Origin: Alterirhizorhabdus solaris
Lineage (GTDB): Bacteria > Pseudomonadota > Alphaproteobacteria > Sphingomonadales > Sphingomonadaceae
NCBI RefSeq assembly: GCF_007785815.1
Contig: NZ_VNIM01000039.1
Span: 1 to 36,926 of the forward strand
Length of the DNA: 36,926 bases
Reading direction: 5' to 3'
Positions 18,560-26,622 of this stretch are shown here, in pieces. Below the pieces are notes generated by a model, which was not told where the DNA came from, searched no databases, and saw only the letters and a list, made by a program, of their open reading frames with translations. Within the stretch, counting starts at the first letter, position 1; each line of letters opens with the position of its first letter. A program made the translations under genes and the position numbers.

Positions 18560-18639
18560 GCGACCGGCCTGAACGACATTGCGGTTGCGGCGTTGACGAT
18601 ATGGCCCGACATTGGGCTGGCACGACGAGGGGATGAACG

Positions 18640-18975
18640 ATGGCGGAAGACACGGGCAAATCGGCGACCGATCGCATCACCGAACCGTTGAAGGCGGCAG
18701 GTGAGGCGTTGCGCGGCGTGGGCACCAAGGCGGCGGAGAACAGCTCGGCGATCAGCCTGACCGTGCTGGACCATGCCGAGCAGAACTCACGCCAGGCATT
18801 CGCGGCGCTGCGTGCCGCCGCCGGCGCCACGTCCGCCGCGGAGCTGATGAAGGTGCAGGGCGATTACGTGCGCGAGCAGAGCAACCGCAGCGTGGAGCAG
18901 GCACGCCAGATCGGCGATCTCATCACCCGCTTCGGTCGCGCGATGATGACCCCGCCCGGCAAACGCGAGGAGTGA
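18640..18975 (+). CDS. Phasin family protein
   Basis: 111-residue, mostly helical protein with the phasin pattern: an amphipathic helix with ALRGVGTKAAENSS, a hydrophobic stretch (SLTVLDHAEQNSRQAFAALRAAAGATSAAELMKVQGDYVREQ) and RQIGDLITRFGRAMM near the end. Phasins coat polyhydroxyalkanoate granules and limit their fusion. It is shorter than many members but complete. The ATG follows GAGGGG. No pha synthase gene is in the window. A converging small gene ends at 19015 beyond a hairpin. Confidence 0.85.
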   Translation: MAEDTGKSATDRITEPLKAAGEALRGVGTKAAENSSAISLTVLDHAEQNSRQAFAALRAAAGATSAAELMKVQGDYVREQSNRSVEQARQIGDLITRFGRAMMTPPGKREE

Positions 18976-18986
18976 TCGTGCGGATG

Positions 18987-19012
18987 TGCCGCGGCCTGGG
19001 TGGGCCGCGGCA
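18987..19012. terminator. Hairpin between convergent phasin and small gene
   Basis: Perfect 10-bp stem TGCCGCGGCC (18987-18996) / GGCCGCGGCA (19003-19012), 6-base loop. There is no long T run on either side, so it is probably a two-way stop of intermediate strength. Confidence 0.6.
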
Positions 19013-19014
19013 TA

Positions 19015-19260
19015 TCAGGTCTTGCGTACCCGTTTCGGCCTGGCGGCGCGTTCCGCCGCTGCGGTGACGAGCAGTGCCTCGATCCGCAGCAGTCGTTCCT
19101 CGACCAGTGTGAGCCGGGCGACGATCTCAGCGTGACCGCCATCCGGTGTCGCGGGCATCGTCGGCACGGCCGGTTTGGCGGACGTCTCCGTGATGCCCTT
19201 GTTCCATGCCGATACCAGGGTTTGGATCAGCGCCAGCGGGTCGGTCGGCGTCTCGGCCAT
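19015..19260 (-). CDS. Small helical protein after era
   Basis: 81 residues: MAETPTDPLALIQTLVSAWNKGITETSAKP..., then a coil-forming helix (IVARLTLVEERLLRIEALLVTAAAERAARPKRVRKT) with a basic end. The hydrophobic residues repeat at heptad spacing, consistent with a short coiled coil or an amphipathic surface helix. It begins 36 bases after the era stop, on the same strand, and could share the rnc-era message. A granule-binding (phasin-like) role is suggested only by the adjacent phasin gene. Not recognised as a named family. Confidence 0.6.
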   Translation of the reverse strand: MAETPTDPLALIQTLVSAWNKGITETSAKPAVPTMPATPDGGHAEIVARLTLVEERLLRIEALLVTAAAERAARPKRVRKT

Positions 19261-19296
19261 GGTCGTTCCTCTCAGCCTGTTCGCACCCCCAACGCC

Positions 19297-20220
19297 TCAA
19301 TCGACCCAGTCGAGCCCGATGTCGCGATAGAGGCCGCGATCTTCCTCCCAGTCCGGCTTCACCTTGACGTGGAGGAACAGGTGAACCTGCTTGCCGAGCA
19401 GCTTCCCCAGTTCCTCGCGCGATCGGCTGCCGATCTCCTTCAGGCGGGCGCCGCCCTTGCCCAGCACGATCGCGCGCTGCGTATCGCGGCCGACGAGAAT
19501 CTGCTGGTGGATGGCGACCGACCCGTCCTTGCGCTCCTCATATTTCTCGGTGTCCACTGCGCTGGCGTAGGGCAGTTCGGCATGAAGCTGGAGGTAGAGC
19601 TGCTCGCGCGTCACTTCGGCCGCGAGCATACGGTCCGTCGCGTCGGATACCTGGTCCTCGGGGAAGTGCCACGGCCCGGCGGGCACGCGCCTGGCCAGCG
19701 CCGCCTTCAGTCCGGCGATGCCGTCGCCGGTGGCGGCGGAGACCATGAAGATCTCCTCGGGCGCCAGCGCATCGTTCAGCCGCACCGCCAGTTCGAGCAG
19801 TTTTTCCTTCGGCGTCACGTCCACCTTGTTGAGGATCACGATGCGCGCCTCGCGCCGCTGCGCCAGCCCCTCGATCAGCATGTTCAGCTTGGCGTTGATG
19901 CCGGTCTTGGCATCGATCACCAACGCGATCAGGTCCGCATCGGTGGCGCCCGTCCATGCGGCGGCCACCATCGCGCGATCGAGCCGGCGGCGCGGCTCGA
20001 AGATGCCGGGGGTATCGACCAGCAGGATCTGTGCGTCGCCCTCGATCGCCACGCCCATCAGCCGCACCCGCGTCGTCTGCGCCTTGGGGCTGACGATCGC
20101 CACCTTCTGGCCGACCAGCGCATTTACCAGCGTGGACTTGCCCGCGTTCGGCGCGCCGACGACGGCGACGAGGCCGCAGGATTGCCGGTCGAGGTCGGGG
20201 GTATGCGGCAGGTCGGTCAA
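19297..20220 (-). CDS. era: GTPase Era
   Basis: Essential GTPase that binds 16S rRNA near its 3' end and checks small-subunit assembly. 307 residues from a TTG start. G-motifs are GAPNAGKST (22-30), DTPG (69-72) and NKVD (131-134); the C-terminal KH domain carries the VLGKGGARLKEIG loop that touches RNA. No ATG or GTG fits the start: the frame above has only nonsense-like sequence, and family members begin just before CGLVAVVGAPN, so I choose the TTG at 20220. It overlaps the rnc stop as TTGA (20217-20220), a coupling signal that keeps Era and RNase III together. Pairing of rnc and era is widespread. Confidence 0.95.
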   Translation of the reverse strand: MTDLPHTPDLDRQSCGLVAVVGAPNAGKSTLVNALVGQKVAIVSPKAQTTRVRLMGVAIEGDAQILLVDTPGIFEPRRRLDRAMVAAAWTGATDADLIALVIDAKTGINAKLNMLIEGLAQRREARIVILNKVDVTPKEKLLELAVRLNDALAPEEIFMVSAATGDGIAGLKAALARRVPAGPWHFPEDQVSDATDRMLAAEVTREQLYLQLHAELPYASAVDTEKYEERKDGSVAIHQQILVGRDTQRAIVLGKGGARLKEIGSRSREELGKLLGKQVHLFLHVKVKPDWEEDRGLYRDIGLDWVD

Positions 20221-20891
20221 TTCAGTTTCTCCAGCAGCGCCAGCGCGGCGGCGGTTTCGGCCTCCTGCTTCGACGATCCTTCGGCGGAAGCCGTGGCACC
20301 CAGGCGGCCGGGCAGTGCGACGGATACGGTGAAGCGGGGGGCATGGTGCGCGCCGGTGCGCGCGTCGAGCGAATAGACCGGCGGGCGGCAGCGGTTGGCG
20401 GCGGCCCATTCCTGCAGCGCGGACTTGGGATGGCGCGGCGCCTGCTGCTGTCCATCGACCAGCCCGGACCAACGAAGGCGGACGAAGGCATCGGCGGCGG
20501 GCAGCCCGCCTTCCAGGAACAGCGCGCCGATCAGCGCCTCCACCGCGTCGCCGATCACGTTGTCGCTGCCGACCGCACCGTCGTCGCGCGCCTGCTTGCC
20601 GAGCCGCAGATGGGGCGGCAGGCCGATCGCGCGGCCGATGGCCGCGCAGGTCTCGCGGCTGACGATGGCATTGATCCGGCGTGAAAGGCTGCCTTCCGGT
20701 TCACCGGGAAACCGTTCGTACAACCATGCGGCGGCCACGAGGCCGAGCACGCGGTCGCCGAGAAACTCCAGCCGTTCGTAGGTATCGCTGCCGTGGCTGC
20801 CGTGGGTGAGCGCGCGGACGTACAGCGCGTGGTCGTCCGGCGCGCGGCCGAGCGCCTCGGTGATCCAGCGGGTGAGGGCATGATCGCTCAT
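20217..20891 (-). CDS. rnc: Ribonuclease III
   Basis: Endonuclease that cuts double-stranded RNA, including rRNA precursors; cytoplasmic, dimeric. 224 residues: an N-terminal RNase III domain with the signature ERLEFLGDRVLGL (39-51), metal-binding acidic residues in that block and in GDAVEALIGA, then a C-terminal double-stranded-RNA-binding domain (about 150-224, ALQEWAAANRCRPPVYSLDARTGAHHAP and SSKQEAETAAALALLEKLN). The start at 20891 (MSDHALTRWI) is preferred over an in-frame ATG at 20951, which adds 20 basic residues that do not fit. lepB, often next to rnc, is not adjacent here. Confidence 0.95.
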   Translation of the reverse strand: MSDHALTRWITEALGRAPDDHALYVRALTHGSHGSDTYERLEFLGDRVLGLVAAAWLYERFPGEPEGSLSRRINAIVSRETCAAIGRAIGLPPHLRLGKQARDDGAVGSDNVIGDAVEALIGALFLEGGLPAADAFVRLRWSGLVDGQQQAPRHPKSALQEWAAANRCRPPVYSLDARTGAHHAPRFTVSVALPGRLGATASAEGSSKQEAETAAALALLEKLN

Positions 20892-20980
20892 CGTGCGCGC
20901 CCTACCGCTTGCGACGCGGACAGGCGAGCGGTGAATCGTGGCAATCGACAAGACTTGCCCGTGGCGGCAGGGTGGGGCGC

Positions 20981-21172
20981 ATGGGCGACATCATCAACCT
21001 GCGCCAGGCGCGCAAGCAGCGGGCGCGGGACGGTGCCAGAGTGCAGGCGGCAGCCAATCGGGCATTGCATGGCCGGACCAAGGCGGAAAAAGCAGCCGAG
21101 GCCAAAGACCAAGATCGACAACAAAGGCTGCTGGACGGCGCTGCGATCGACCGTGGGATCGAAGACGACTGA
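20981..21172 (+). CDS. DUF4169 family protein
   Basis: 63 residues, MGDIINLRQARKQRARDGARVQAAANRALHGRTKAEK..., matching the short DUF4169 family: a GDIINLRQARK start, then a basic, Arg/Lys/Ala-rich helix and a conserved HGRTKAEK stretch. Role unknown; the charge suggests nucleic-acid or ribosome contact, which is speculation. The in-frame ATG at 20909 is too far upstream and adds an unlike segment. It ends just before a strong hairpin that also faces the converging small membrane protein gene. Confidence 0.85.
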   Translation: MGDIINLRQARKQRARDGARVQAAANRALHGRTKAEKAAEAKDQDRQQRLLDGAAIDRGIEDD

Positions 21173-21203
21173 CGGCAGCGGGCGCCGATGACGCCCGCTG
21201 CCG
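21173..21203. terminator. Strong 12-bp hairpin between convergent genes
   Basis: Perfect stem CGGCAGCGGGCG (21173-21184) / CGCCCGCTGCCG (21192-21203) with a 7-base loop, directly after the DUF4169 stop and 6 bases before the end of the converging gene. No T run follows, but its size fits a two-way terminator. Confidence 0.7.
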
Positions 21204-21209
21204 GTTCGG

Positions 21210-21365
21210 TCAGACGCGCTTCTTGTTCTTGTACCAGGCATAGCCGGCCCCGGCGGCGGCGCCGATGATCGGCCCGACGAACGGCACGGGAATGGCGATG
21301 ACGGCGCCGATCGCGGCGGCCTTTGCCATGCTCTTGCCGAGGGGCTTGGCGGGGGTGACGTCCAT
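21210..21365 (-). CDS. Tiny membrane protein
   Basis: 51 residues, MDVTPAKPLGKSMAKAAAIGAVIAIPVPFVGPIIGAAAGAGYAWYKNKKRV: a short polar N-terminus, one Ala/Gly/Pro-rich hydrophobic segment (about 17-44) and a basic tail. It resembles single-segment, glycine-zipper-like proteins found in many bacteria. An upstream in-frame ATG at 21515 adds a segment that lacks a sensible pattern. The 21365 start has AAAGGA about 5 bases before it. Function unknown; basic end implies the C-terminus stays in the cytoplasm. Confidence 0.75.
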   Translation of the reverse strand: MDVTPAKPLGKSMAKAAAIGAVIAIPVPFVGPIIGAAAGAGYAWYKNKKRV

Positions 21366-21549
21366 GCATGATCCTTTCGTGGTGCGCTGCAACAGAAGAT
21401 GTGGTGGGGAAACGCATCCCCACGCGATAGGGTCCGCCGGCAGGCCTTCCGGACCTCCTGCGAGGCGCATCGGGCCATGATGCGGTCGGTTCCGGTTGGC
21501 GTATCGAGCGAGCATCGTCAGGCGTTTTCGCCCCCGACATGTTGCACCC

Positions 21550-22743
21550 TCAGGCGATGGCCTCGGCGATGCGTGCCGCCAGCCGCGTCGCTACCTCCGC
21601 CTTGGGCAGCTGTGGCCAGCTGTCGGCACCGTCTTCGGTGATGAGGTGGATCGCGTTGTCCGCGCCGCCCATCACGTCGCCGGAAACGTCGTTGGCGACG
21701 ATCCAGTCGCACCCTTTGCGTACCCGCTTGGCGGTGGCGAGCGCGATCACGTCCTGCGTCTCGGCGGCAAAACCCACGACCAGCGCGGGGCGGCGGGCAG
21801 AGCGCACGAGGGTCGCGAGGATATCCGGGTTCTCGGCCAGCGCGATGGCGGGGGGCACGCCGTCCGCCCGCTTCTTGATCTTCTGCCCGGTCGCATCGGC
21901 GACATGCCAGTCGGCCACCGCGGCCACCATCACTGCGGCATCGGCGGGCAGGGCGGCCTCCACCGCCGCCGCCATCTGCCGCGCGGTTTCCACGTCGATG
22001 CGGGTGACGCCGGGCGGGGTGGGCAGCGTCACCGGCCCGGCCACCAGCGACACCCGCGCGCCGAGCGCCGCCAGCGCCCCGGCGATCGCGAAGCCCTGTT
22101 TGCCCGAGGATCGGTTGGCGATGTAGCGCACCGGGTCGATCGGCTCGTGCGTCGGCCCGGCCGTCACCAGCACATGGCGGCCGGCGAGCGGCCCGGCCGG
22201 GGCAGGCGCCAATGCCGCCTCGATCGCCGCGAGGATAGCGGTCGGTTCGGGCAGCCGGCCGGGGCCATATTCGCCGCATGCCATCGCGCCCTCGTCGGGT
22301 GCCAGCACGGTCACGCCGTCCTCGCGCAATCGCGCCACGTTGCGGCGGGTGGCGGCGTGCAGCCACATCCGTACGTTCATCGCGGGCACCGCCAGCACCG
22401 GCTTGTCGGTGGCGAGCAGCAGCGTGGTGGCCAGATCGTCGGCCAGCCCGCCCGCCATCCGCGCCAGCAGATCGGCGGTGGCGGGGCACACGACGACGAG
22501 GTCGGCCTGCCGGCTGAGCTGGATATGGCCCATCTCGGCCTCGTCCTTCAGATCCCACAGGCTGGTATGAACCTGCTGTTCGGACAGCGCCGCCAGCGTC
22601 ATCGGCGTCACGAAATGGGCGCCCCCCTCGGTCAGCACGCAGCGTACGGAGGCGCCGGCGCGGCGGATCAACCGCACCAGTTCGCATGCCTTGTAGGCGG
22701 CGATCCCACCGCCGACGATCAGGAGAATGCGGCTGCCCTGCAT
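21550..22743 (-). CDS. coaBC: Bifunctional phosphopantothenoylcysteine synthetase/decarboxylase
   Basis: Second and third steps of coenzyme A synthesis: joins 4'-phosphopantothenate and cysteine (CTP-dependent, CoaB part), then decarboxylates the product to 4'-phosphopantetheine (FMN-dependent, CoaC part). 397 residues. CoaC (about 1-180) shows GGGIAAYKACELVR, His73 in MGHIQL, PAMN at 120-123, and Cys156 in MACGEYGPGRLPEP. CoaB (about 188-397) shows VLVTAGPTHEPIDPVRYIANRSSGKQG. The frame continues upstream to 24333 across a lipoprotein gene, which is not real. It starts just before the divergent bestrophin gene; both use a 78-base gap. Confidence 0.95.
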   Translation of the reverse strand: MQGSRILLIVGGGIAAYKACELVRLIRRAGASVRCVLTEGGAHFVTPMTLAALSEQQVHTSLWDLKDEAEMGHIQLSRQADLVVVCPATADLLARMAGGLADDLATTLLLATDKPVLAVPAMNVRMWLHAATRRNVARLREDGVTVLAPDEGAMACGEYGPGRLPEPTAILAAIEAALAPAPAGPLAGRHVLVTAGPTHEPIDPVRYIANRSSGKQGFAIAGALAALGARVSLVAGPVTLPTPPGVTRIDVETARQMAAAVEAALPADAAVMVAAVADWHVADATGQKIKKRADGVPPAIALAENPDILATLVRSARRPALVVGFAAETQDVIALATAKRVRKGCDWIVANDVSGDVMGGADNAIHLITEDGADSWPQLPKAEVATRLAARIAEAIA

Positions 22744-22821
22744 CCTGCCGTATTGGCGAAGCGGCGGTCGTGATGCAACAAGCCGCCGCCTCGGACGTCT
22801 ATTCCGGCCACGGAGCATTGC

Positions 22822-23712
22822 ATGATCATCCCGACGATACCGAGTTTCGGCCGCATCTTCCGCGAGGTGCATCGCCCCTTGTCCGCCCTGTTCATCTGGG
22901 ACGTGGCGGTGACGGTCACGTATTTCGTCCTGCCGTTCCACGCGCCGTCGCTGCCGCTCACGCTGTTCGGCTCGGCGGTGGCGCTGTTTCTCGGCTTCCG
23001 CGTGAACTCGGTCTATCAACGCTGGTGGGAGGGGCGCGTGCTGTGGGGGGCGATGATCAACGCCTCGCGCAACCTCGCCCGCGCCGCGCATGCCTTCATC
23101 GATCCGGCCGCGCCCAACGCGGTCGACCTCAAGCGCACACTGGTGTTGCGGCAGATCGCCTACGTGCAGGCGCTGCGCTGCCAGCTGCGCCGGCAGGATC
23201 CCGCGCCGGAGGTGCTGCGCTTCCTGAGCGAAACCGAGGCGCAGGAGGGGCTGTCCCGCGCGAACCCGGCCAACGGCCTGCTCGACGGCAGCGCCCGGCG
23301 CGTGGCCGAATCGCAGCGGGCGGGGTGGCTCGATACGATCCAGCAGACCCAGATCGAGCGCGTCTTCGTCGACATCGCCAATGCGCAGGGCGGCATGGAG
23401 CGGTTGAAGAACACGCCGCTGCCCTATCAGTACCGTTTCTTCCCCGCGCTGTTCGCCCGCCTGTTCTGCGTGCTGCTGCCGATCGGGCTGGTCGAGACGC
23501 TGGGCTGGGCGACGCCGATCGGCTCCACCGTGGCCGGGCTGATGTTCCTCGCCATCCTCCAGATCGGCGACGATCTCGTCGATCCGTTCGCCGGCGACGT
23601 GCATGACGTACCGTTGAGCGCGATGTGCCGGACGGTGGAGATCGACCTGCTCGAGGCGATCGGTGATCCGGCCCCGCCGAAGCTGGAGCCGGTGAAGGGC
23701 GTGCTGTGGTAG
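22822..23712 (+). CDS. Bestrophin family ion channel
   Basis: 296-residue inner-membrane protein of the bestrophin/RFP-TM family (bacterial members such as KpBest form pentameric ion channels). Visible features are a hydrophobic start segment (PLSALFIWDVAVTVTYFVLP), a second (LTLFGSAVALFLGFRVNSVYQRWWEGRVLWG) with the family's FRVN..YQRWWEGR block, and two more near the C-terminus (LFARLFCVLLPIGLVETL, STVAGLMFLAILQIGDDLVDPF). The terminal region DLVDPFAGDVHDVPLSAMCRTVEIDLLEAIGD matches the family's conserved end. Ion selectivity unknown. Single gene with an intergenic stretch before the next minus-strand gene. Confidence 0.9.
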   Translation: MIIPTIPSFGRIFREVHRPLSALFIWDVAVTVTYFVLPFHAPSLPLTLFGSAVALFLGFRVNSVYQRWWEGRVLWGAMINASRNLARAAHAFIDPAAPNAVDLKRTLVLRQIAYVQALRCQLRRQDPAPEVLRFLSETEAQEGLSRANPANGLLDGSARRVAESQRAGWLDTIQQTQIERVFVDIANAQGGMERLKNTPLPYQYRFFPALFARLFCVLLPIGLVETLGWATPIGSTVAGLMFLAILQIGDDLVDPFAGDVHDVPLSAMCRTVEIDLLEAIGDPAPPKLEPVKGVLW

Positions 23713-23926
23713 GCTTTGGATAATCCGAAGACATCGGATGGTGGGGACGGTCCAGGGCGACGGGCGCATATCGTCGCTGTGACGAGGCGACATTCGACGA
23801 GGCATTGTTTGACCGACCGCCGGTAGCGATCGGGATCCCCGGCGGGGCGGAACCCCGGTCCGGCCCGATCCCACCTTATACAGGCGACAGCGTGCCCGAG
23901 AAGACGACCGCCGGTCAGCGAAGTGG

Positions 23927-24451
23927 TCAGCCGGGGCAGTTGCCCGCGCGCATCGCCGCCAGCCGGTCCGCCTGCGCGGTATCGCGCGCGCCGATGTCCT
24001 GCGCGGCTTCCAGCAAGGGCGACAGGTCGGCGGGGTGGGGCTGCCCCTCGGCCAGTCGCGCCTGCTCCAGCACGAGCGCCTCGATGTCGTCGCGCGCGGA
24101 GGCGGTGTCCCGCCGTGCTGCTTCGACGACCGAAAGCGCCTGTTGCGCGGCGACCCACGCCTCGCTGCCGCTCGCGGCCCGCAGCCCGCGTGAGATCGTC
24201 GGGCAGGTACCGCGCGCCGCCGTCTCCACCGCCGCCTCGCCGCGCTGGGCCTGTGCGACCAAGGCCGCCGCGCGGGCCGTAACCGCCGGATCGAGCACGA
24301 CAGGCGCGGCAACGGCGGGCATCGCAGCCTCACCGGCGCCCTGCTCGATCGGGCGCGGCGCCAGCGAGGGATAAGCGGTCACGCTGCCGGCGCAGGCGGA
24401 CAGGGACAGCAGCGCAAGCCCGGCAAGGGCGACATGGGGGAGGGGGCTCAT
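23927..24451 (-). CDS. Lipoprotein, Ala-rich helical
   Basis: 174 residues: a signal peptide with the lipobox LSAC (lipidated Cys20), then mostly Ala/Glu/Arg-rich helix, with two further cysteines near residues 83 and 172 that could pair. No domain is recognised. The start is MSPLPHVALAGLALLSLSACAG. It converges with the bestrophin gene, leaving about 214 bases that hold only a small hairpin (ATCCGA and TCGGAT, about 23722-23738). The tRNA-Arg gene lies just upstream in the opposite direction. Role unknown, probably envelope-related. Confidence 0.78.
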   Translation of the reverse strand: MSPLPHVALAGLALLSLSACAGSVTAYPSLAPRPIEQGAGEAAMPAVAAPVVLDPAVTARAAALVAQAQRGEAAVETAARGTCPTISRGLRAASGSEAWVAAQQALSVVEAARRDTASARDDIEALVLEQARLAEGQPHPADLSPLLEAAQDIGARDTAQADRLAAMRAGNCPG

Positions 24452-24530
24452 ACCTCGGGTCTAGGCGGCGAAATTAATGACCGCAACGGGGTTGCGCGGA
24501 CCGAAACACCCGACTAGAGACCCCTCCAAC

Positions 24531-24607
24531 GCGCCCGTAGCTCAGCTGGATAGAGCATCAGACTACGAATCTGAGGGTCGGACGTTCGAATCGTTCCGGG
24601 CGCACCA
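24531..24607 (+). tRNA. tRNA-Arg (anticodon ACG)
   Basis: 77-base cloverleaf: acceptor GCGCCCG pairs with CGGGCGC, D arm GCTC/GAGC, anticodon stem TCAGA/TCTGA around loop CTACGAA (anticodon ACG, whose wobble A would be modified to inosine), T arm GGACG/CGTTC around TTCGAAT. Discriminator A and CCA are encoded at 24604-24607. It reads CGU, CGC and CGA codons. Confidence 0.97.
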
Positions 24608-24627
24608 ATCATCCAATTGGTATTCAG

Positions 24628-24660
24628 GTGGGGGCTTGCCCCCACAGGTGGCGGTCTTTT
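24628..24660 (+). terminator. Probable terminator after tRNA-Arg
   Basis: Perfect 7-bp stem GTGGGGG (24628-24634) / CCCCCAC (24639-24645) with a 4-base loop, then AGGTGGCGGTC and TTTT at 24657-24660. The T run is 11 bases from the stem, so efficiency may be reduced. Confidence 0.6.
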
Positions 24661-24885
24661 GTGACTTGTACCTGATCTGCCTGTGGCTCGATCCCGGCGC
24701 GTCGCCATCGAGCGATTGCTCGATCCGGCATAGTCTCGGGCGATCTGAACCGTCGCTTCCTGTCCCACTCCGCCCCCCGGTATGCCGCCAACCTGCCTGG
24801 CCTATGCGCCTAGTGGTTCGGCCGTCCGTCGGCCCCGTGTCGAAACGGTTTCGGCATGGCGGGGATGCGGGATAGACGGCGGCGT

Positions 24886-26028
24886 ATGACCATCCCGCTC
24901 CCTCCCCTATCGCACGATGCGCTGGTCGCCGCGCTGAAGGCGGAAGCGGCGGCGCTCGGCTTTGCCAGTTGCGGAATCGCGTCGGTCGAGGCGATCCCGC
25001 AGGCGGGCGCGCGGTTGCGCGAGTGGCTGGAGAGCGGCGCGCACGGCGGGATGGCGTGGATGGAGGCGCGCGCGGATCACCGTGCCGCCCCCACCGCGCT
25101 CTGGCCCGAGGCGCGCGGCGTGGTGATGCTGGGGCTGAGTTATGCGCCGAAGGACGATCCGCTGCGGCTGGCCGGCGAGCCGGGGGTGGCGCGCATCTCC
25201 ACCTACGCGCAGGGGCAGGATTATCACGATGTCGTCAAGAAGGCGCTCAAGGCGCTCGCCCGCTGGCTGATCGATCGGGCGGGCGGCGACGTGAAGGTGT
25301 TCGTCGATACCGCGCCGGTGATGGAAAAGCCGCTGGCCGAGGCGGCGGGTCTGGGCTGGCAGGGCAAGCATACCAACCTCGTCAGCCGCGAACACGGCAG
25401 CTGGCTGTTCCTCGGCGCGATCATGACGACGCTGGACCTGCCGCCCGATCCGCCTTCGGGCGGCGGGTGCGGATCGTGCGACGCCTGCCAGCGCGCCTGC
25501 CCGACCGATGCCTTCCCCGCACCCTACCGGATCGACGCGCGGCGCTGCATCTCGTACCTCACGATCGAGCACAAGGGGCCGATCCCGGCCGAGTTCCGGG
25601 TGGCGATGGGCAACCGCATCTACGGGTGCGACGACTGCCTCGCCGTATGCCCGTGGAACAAGTTCGCCGCGTCCGCCGCCGCCAATCGCGCCTTTGCCGC
25701 CCGTGCGGAACTGGCGGTCACGGAGACGCGCGACCTGCTGGCGCTGGACGACGCGGGGTTCCGGCAGGTGTTCGCGGGCTCCCCGATCAAGCGCATCGGG
25801 CGCGATCGGATGGTGCGGAACGCGCTGATCGCGGCGGGTAACAGCGGCGATCCCGGGCTGGTCGCGCGGGTGACGGGGCTGCTCGACGATCCGGCGCCGG
25901 CGGTGCGCGGGGCGGCGGCGTGGGCGCTCGGCCGACTGGATCCGGGGGCGTTCGCGAGGGCGCGGGCGGAACGGCTGGGCGGAGAAACCGACCCGGATGT
26001 CCGGGGCGAGTGGGCGGCTTTCGCCTGA
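24886..26028 (+). CDS. queG: Epoxyqueuosine reductase
   Basis: Last step of queuosine synthesis: reduces epoxyqueuosine in tRNA to queuosine using cobalamin and two [4Fe-4S] clusters; cytoplasmic. 380 residues. The cluster motifs are CGSCDACQRACP (cysteines 195, 198, 201, 205) and CDDCLAVCP (248, 251, 255), with RRCISYLTIEHKGPIP between. The N-terminal region carries LGLSYAP and the VDTAPVMEKPLAEAAGLGWQGKHTN block of the cobalamin domain. A HEAT-like tail (about 310-380) is present. I use the ATG at 24886 (MTIPLPPLSHD); an ATG ten codons earlier is weaker. No tgt, queA or queF gene is in the window. Confidence 0.95.
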   Translation: MTIPLPPLSHDALVAALKAEAAALGFASCGIASVEAIPQAGARLREWLESGAHGGMAWMEARADHRAAPTALWPEARGVVMLGLSYAPKDDPLRLAGEPGVARISTYAQGQDYHDVVKKALKALARWLIDRAGGDVKVFVDTAPVMEKPLAEAAGLGWQGKHTNLVSREHGSWLFLGAIMTTLDLPPDPPSGGGCGSCDACQRACPTDAFPAPYRIDARRCISYLTIEHKGPIPAEFRVAMGNRIYGCDDCLAVCPWNKFAASAAANRAFAARAELAVTETRDLLALDDAGFRQVFAGSPIKRIGRDRMVRNALIAAGNSGDPGLVARVTGLLDDPAPAVRGAAAWALGRLDPGAFARARAERLGGETDPDVRGEWAAFA

Positions 26029-26086
26029 CTTAGCGGGCCGCATCGGAACCTGCCGTCACCCGCCTTCTGAATATGTGGCGGTCGGC

Positions 26087-26470
26087 TTACCGCGCTTCCA
26101 GCCGCCGGCTCAGGGCCGCCACGCAACTGGCCCGGTCGAAGTCGTCGCCGTTGGGCAGGCGCGCGTCGACATAGCGCACCAGCGGCTCGCGTGCCGCGGC
26201 GGGCGGGTAGAGGTAGGCGTCGAGCACGCACACGGTGCTGACATATTGCAGCTTGCGCGCTGGCCCCTCGCGCACGTCCAGATCGGGCGCGCCGAACAGG
26301 CTCTGCAGCGTGCGCGCATCCTTGCCCATTACCCGTTCCAGCCCCGCGCCGAGCGCGACGGTGGGGATCCTCGGCGGGTTCAGCGGCCGCTGCGAGGGCG
26401 CGGTGGCGCAGGCGGAGAGCAGCGCGAGCAGCGCCAGCGCGGCCGGGCGGGCGGGAAAAAGGCGGTTCAT
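26087..26470 (-). CDS. Small lipoprotein
   Basis: 127 residues with signal peptide and lipobox LSAC (Cys21), followed by a short Pro-rich linker and a globular part (VMGKDARTLQSLFGAPDLDVREGPARKLQYVSTVCVLDAYLYPP) resembling a small beta-alpha domain. The second part, with RYVDARLPNGDDFDRASCVAALSRR, has two further cysteines that may bond. A lipid-anchored protein resembling the SmpA/OmlA (BamE) fold is one idea, because of the LFGAPDL...LQY pattern, but it is weak. It converges with queG and is divergent from the sugar kinase. In-frame extension to 26611 lacks a good site. Confidence 0.75.
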   Translation of the reverse strand: MNRLFPARPAALALLALLSACATAPSQRPLNPPRIPTVALGAGLERVMGKDARTLQSLFGAPDLDVREGPARKLQYVSTVCVLDAYLYPPAAAREPLVRYVDARLPNGDDFDRASCVAALSRRLEAR

Positions 26471-26622
26471 GCCCCGCCCATAGCGCCATCGCCGCCCCGC
26501 CGGAAACCGCCCTGCCGTCGCGATCCGCCGGAGCGCCCCGGCCATGCGCCGGCCGGCGGTCGTGCGGTTGCGCGCGCCCGGCGTGGCGGCTAGGTCGCCC
26601 GCGACAGACAAGGGAGTAAAGC

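Noticed and set aside
22744-24333. Upstream extension of the coaBC frame
   Set aside because: It lies antisense to the bestrophin gene; CoaC begins at the GSRILLIVGGGIAAYK stretch right after 22743.
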